From the NCBI RefSeq assembly GCF_037975245.1, contig NC_092576.1:32900611-32964610 (forward strand): a stretch of 64,000 nt of DNA. The letters run 5' to 3'. The notes below the pieces were generated by a model. It had not been told where the DNA came from, did not search any database, and was given only the letters and a program-made list of their open reading frames with translations. The translations under genes were made by a program, and so were the position numbers. Of the stretch, positions 59,916 through 64,000 are shown piece by piece (the stretch's first letter is position 1; every line of letters starts with the position of its first letter). Origin of the DNA: Apostichopus japonicus (Eukaryota > Echinodermata > Holothuroidea > Aspidochirotida > Stichopodidae).

Positions 59916-62912
59916 GAGTGAAACTGACAATGAATATAATAAGTAATATAGTTGTATATTCGTATCTACGACATCCCGAGATCCGTAGTTCGGTTTATTT
60001 ATGTAACTTTAACCGTGTATACTATGGCATTCAGTGGCAAACTTACAACTCGATGGTATAACTGTTGTTACGCGGGTTTGTTGTGGATTAATGAAGGAAA
60101 CTCTCGCTTTGACATGACTATGAAAATCGATTGCGTCAAACAGATGCTACTGGAGAGTTGGATAATCACTTTCGTGTTCTAGAGGTGTTATTGACAGATG
60201 AATCTCTCGAAAAAAATATGGATACCCTCTTCTATTAGCTGTTGAAGTTTTTCAGCAAAACAAGCTTCGTCAACACTATGTGTAAATACAAACAGTCGTT
60301 ATTATCATTCCATGACCGAAATCATACATGTTACCTTTCTGATCATTTTGACACACATAGTCGTAACAGGAAGATAGTCCCACCGTCTATATAATTCCAC
60401 GGTTTGATTTTGAAACGAGATGGCACAATTGTCACCATACGTCAAGCTATAGCAGATGAGTAAATTCGATCTGCAATGTCACGGTTTTCTCTACTTGTAC
60501 TTTTATGTCGTGTCATTTGAATTTTCAGTGTTTTATGATTTATATCCCTTAATTATGTATGATACATTTTAATGAAATTAACAATTAACGTTTCCATCGA
60601 TACTTAATGGTATATTATGTACGATGTACACGTAAGCCACATTTAAAGAGCTTTGTTGCGTCTACATTGTCCGCGTGTTGTACAAAAACAAAGAAATCGT
60701 TCATAATCGATGGATAATAAGTTTACAGAGTAATGAATTAATAATCATAAATTTACAAGTTCTAACTTGATAATAAGCAACACATTTAAGATTCTCAAAA
60801 TACTTAGGTTTTAATTCGTATTTTTTTCATAATTTGACTTGAACGAGCACTGTTTATTCGAGCTCGATTCTACCGAACTGTTCGAATACTGCAGTATTCA
60901 ATCAGAATAACAAAATATCAACGACGTCCATAGGTATTGAGTGTAATGGCACATTAAATGAATCAGCGGTCTGTACTTACATCGTTTATATTAAAGAAGT
61001 TAGGGCATTTATGACAATTCATTGGATTTTCTGCAATTATCTGTTAAATACATTCATTTGCGTAATTCAGAAAAGACCAGATTTAATCATTCCTCTATAG
61101 CTCGTACGTATATTAATTAAGTATACTAATATGATAGTTTTGATTGATGAAGTAAACTCAATAACAATATTGATCATATAATTAAATACTTTGATCAACA
61201 TGACTTCAAGACGGTTCTTGTGCAATTTGGGGTATCCATTGAGTAAGATATATTTTTATTTCTTTTTATACTTTTATTATTTACTATTGAATAAATAAAA
61301 CGCTTCGTTAATCAATGGTCACGAGTGGCTAACTTTGTTTTCTTTCCTGGTGTAACTAGTCCACATTCGCTTAATAATCTAGAGTTAGGTTACAATTTTA
61401 TTATTGTATAACATTCAATATTTTTCGATAATGCAAAGAAGAGAATTTGTTTCTTTCATATCTTTATCTATTTTCAACGATGTTTGTCCTTGTATAATAT
61501 AAACCGATTTTTCATTATTTGTTTTTGATTTTAATATGCTTAGAATGGGAAATATCAGTTGCTTACTGTCTTGAACCCGCTTTCATGGGATAATAATTGT
61601 ATAAATAAAATGATATTTGAATGAAAAAGAAACAGTTATTGTACTCTTTTTGTATCAATACTCTGTACTCCTTTCAGATAAAGATAAAGTGTATTTGTAA
61701 GAGGTTTGTTACTTTTGTGCCGAAAAGACGTGTGTTGCTTGCTGGTTCAATGTTCTGGGGGGTCTTGATGTTTGTTGTATGCTTCTTCTCTGTTGGGATC
61801 GTTTCCAGTTCGTATTGCCGCTTTGGCAGTGATTTTATTCTTAGGGTATCACGTAAAACAACACAACCCGTTGTACAATAGTATTGGTATGGAATGAAAT
61901 GATGAATGAAATGATTATAATAATTAGGGTTAAAATCTTTATCATTTACGGTGAAACAGTTGCCTATGATCACGACTTCAAGCAAAACATTTTTTTTTGT
62001 ACAGTAAATACGGAAAACGTAAACTGTTAGTGTATGACAGTGTTATTTTCTATTTACATAATAATTGAGTAGTTTGTTTATTTAACAAAATGTTAATCTA
62101 ATCAAAATACTTTTAATTGCTATACTAGAGACACGATTTGTCACATATTTGGGTTATCGTATCGTTCCGTCGTCCTGTGATGAGAGAGAGAGAAAGGTGG
62201 AGACAGAGAGAGAGAGAGCTGCAATTAGAAAGTATAAACGTGTGGAATTTTGAATGTTTAATGTTAATGCTAATGACATGAGTAATATGCGTAGTGGCTA
62301 TGAAGAGTGTGTTGGTTACATCAGCTTAACTTTATGTCCACGGAATGACCGGAGAAATGTTATACGAAATATAAAAAGTTTACCAAAAATAAGCTAAAAA
62401 AAGGTTATCTTGAACACCCCCCCCCCACGCCACAGCTATCAATTATCATTCAGAAATTAATGCCCTAGCTTGCACGTTTACCATATTATTATATTATAAT
62501 TCCATAATCAGGGTGTTGTTAAGAACAACTAGTTTTCATATTTGTCGATACCCATCCAAATATCATCCTCTGCCTTAGTGGTATGACGTCATTGTTCATT
62601 TACCACGCTATATGATTGAACATGTAACTATCATTTTCATTCGTGTTATCACAACTTATACCTATTTATTACGCGTTTATGTATGCTGCTCGCTAATTAT
62701 TTTTCATCGGGAATAGTTTTTAGTTAACATAATACTGGAGAAGGTTCAGAAAAGAGAGCAAGCATAAACTGTAGGTAGTTTCGGTCATTGTTCTCTTTCA
62801 ATTAGAAACATTTTATAAATTCTTTCTACAAACCTGATCATAATATGATGTTGTCATGGTAAACAAGGATCGTGATATCGCAAAATATACCAACTGATGT
62901 TTTATTTTCCAG
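59916..62912. other. Downstream intergenic DNA
   Basis: No gene is supported. AATAAA-type hexamers occur only at about 61288 and 61604. A (GA)n tract lies near 62181-62217 and a poly-C run near 62417-62426. Confidence 0.35.
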
Positions 62913-63120
62913 TGATGCATTAAATGGTTGTAACTTCCCAAGATTATTTACTGTTCGACGACAGCGTTCAGGAAGATTTCTGCTAAGCATCCAAAACTTT
63001 GTAATCGCAACCATTAGAGACTTAAAAAAGAGAGGTCAACGAAATAGGAGAATAAAACACGTTCTCAGTAACTGGCATGTCTTTACCAGTATCTTAGATA
63101 CTTGGATGCAATATCACTGA
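62913..63120 (+). CDS. Possible terminal exon of an unknown gene
   Basis: A TGTTTTATTTTCCAG acceptor precedes a 69-codon open frame (entered in phase 2) ending in TGA at 63120. It is rich in Arg and Lys (TVRRQRSGRFLLSIQNFVIA, RDLKKRGQRNRRIKHVL). I do not recognise it. The splice signal and compact basic sequence are its only support. It could be chance or belong to a gene whose other exons I could not see. Confidence 0.3.
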
Positions 63121-63150
63121 TAATAGTGATTGTGTTTTCATTCGGCCTTC

Positions 63151-63530
63151 TTAAATGCCAAAGACACGTAGACAGTTTCTGCGAGAGAACTGGTCTAACT
63201 CATTTATCTCCTTTAGCAAACGATCACATTTGTCTTCCAACATTCTGATTTTGTTTTTAATTTCCTGCATATCTTTCGACGATTTTTCCATCGTTACCTC
63301 TATGTCGTGTACTTTGCCGGCATGAGTTTCGAGTCGTTCAAGTATTCCGTCCATTTTTTTTTAGCAAAAGCCCTGTCAAGACAGCTTTGGAGCTTTGCTT
63401 CGAATTCTACACTTTCAAACACTTGGCTTATTACCATGGAAACAAGTTCCATTGTCTCTTTTGTTTGCAGTCTTGTGCCGATGCTTTTACTCATTTTTGT
63501 TAGTTGCCGGAGTGAAACCAACGTAGACAT
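63151..63530 (-). pseudogene. LINE ORF1-like coiled-coil fragment, frameshifted
   Basis: Two minus-strand frames overlap around a run of T at 63355-63362. The second has a heptad-rich coiled coil (MQEIKNKIRMLEDKCDRLLK) ending in ELDQFSRRNCLRVFGI. That matches the junction between coiled coil and RRM in ORF1 proteins of many animal LINEs. The RT part is absent, so this is a short remnant. Confidence 0.6.
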
Positions 63531-64000
63531 TTTGGTCAGACAACGGTTGTTGGGTTAGAACACAGCTTAGGCTATGTTAGGATGGGTTCTTCGAAGCTTT
63601 GGAATCACAGCACTTTAATTGTATAGTTTTATAGTATATTTGTTCACTTTAGATTGCGTTCTTTTCTTCTGAGAATTGGTAACACTTTCCGGTGGCCATA
63701 CGTCTCGGTAAACAAGTCTTCCAAAGGTTTACACGATAATAAAATCTCTAATATTTACTAGCACATTATCAAACACTATAGTATCGACACATTCATAATT
63801 TTACTTTTGGCGCCAAGTCATTAAGTTATGTTGTGTTATAATCGAATACTAAATTATTAAATATTTTCTTCGACTGAAACAAACCTGGGTAGAAAATTAA
63901 ATCAGATATTTACAGTGATAACTAACCAATTTTAAATTTATCTCTAAATCTTTACGCTTTATTATACAATTTCGACGCTTTATGTTGAAAATACCGAAAG
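63531..64000. other. Unassigned right edge
   Basis: AT-rich DNA with no recognised feature. Confidence 0.35.

Overview
The window is eukaryotic, AT-rich animal DNA. It has spliced genes with GT-AG introns, metazoan immunoglobulin (Ig) and NACHT domains, and several classes of animal retroelement (DIRS-like, Penelope-like, CR1/L2-like, Jockey-like). The Ig-NACHT receptor and this repeat mix suggest a marine deuterostome, most likely an echinoderm and possibly a sea cucumber. That assignment is inference; nothing in the window names the species.

Layout: (1) 1-8.6 kb is GC-richer and holds two decayed DIRS-like retrotransposons in opposite orientation. (2) 8.6-21 kb is AT-rich intergenic DNA with a dispersed repeat pair, one copy split by a CR1/L2-like fragment, and a Penelope-like remnant next to a (TA)n tract. 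(3) 21.1-22.3 kb, minus strand, carries the first exons of an Ig-domain gene, divergent from the next gene. (4) 22.9-59.9 kb, plus strand, holds one long gene. I rebuilt it exon by exon from splice sites and reading phase as signal peptide, four Ig domains, transmembrane helix, short cytoplasmic linker, NACHT NTPase, LRR-like segment, seven tandem 48-nt mini-exons and a short C-terminus (about 1,275 residues if every exon is used). (5) The mini-exons sit in a tandem repeat array (40.4-56.7 kb). One repeat unit is interrupted at 47.3-53.1 kb by a Penelope-like element with inverted repeats, itself containing an apparently complete two-ORF Jockey-like LINE on the minus strand. (6) 60-64 kb is mostly empty, apart from one possible terminal exon and a LINE ORF1-like fragment.

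The main discovery candidate is the receptor. An Ig ectodomain and a NACHT/LRR-like sensor lie on either side of a membrane helix in one phase-consistent gene model. Its tail is built from a tandemly amplified mini-exon encoding 16 residues. Most copies carry a P/T-x-Q-E/D core like the TRAF-binding motif of TNF-receptor-family tails, followed by a conserved tyrosine. Because each mini-exon is 48 nt with phase 0 at both ends, any number can be included or skipped without changing frame. The domain calls are well supported by sequence. The joining of all exons into one transcript, and the TRAF interpretation, are inference.
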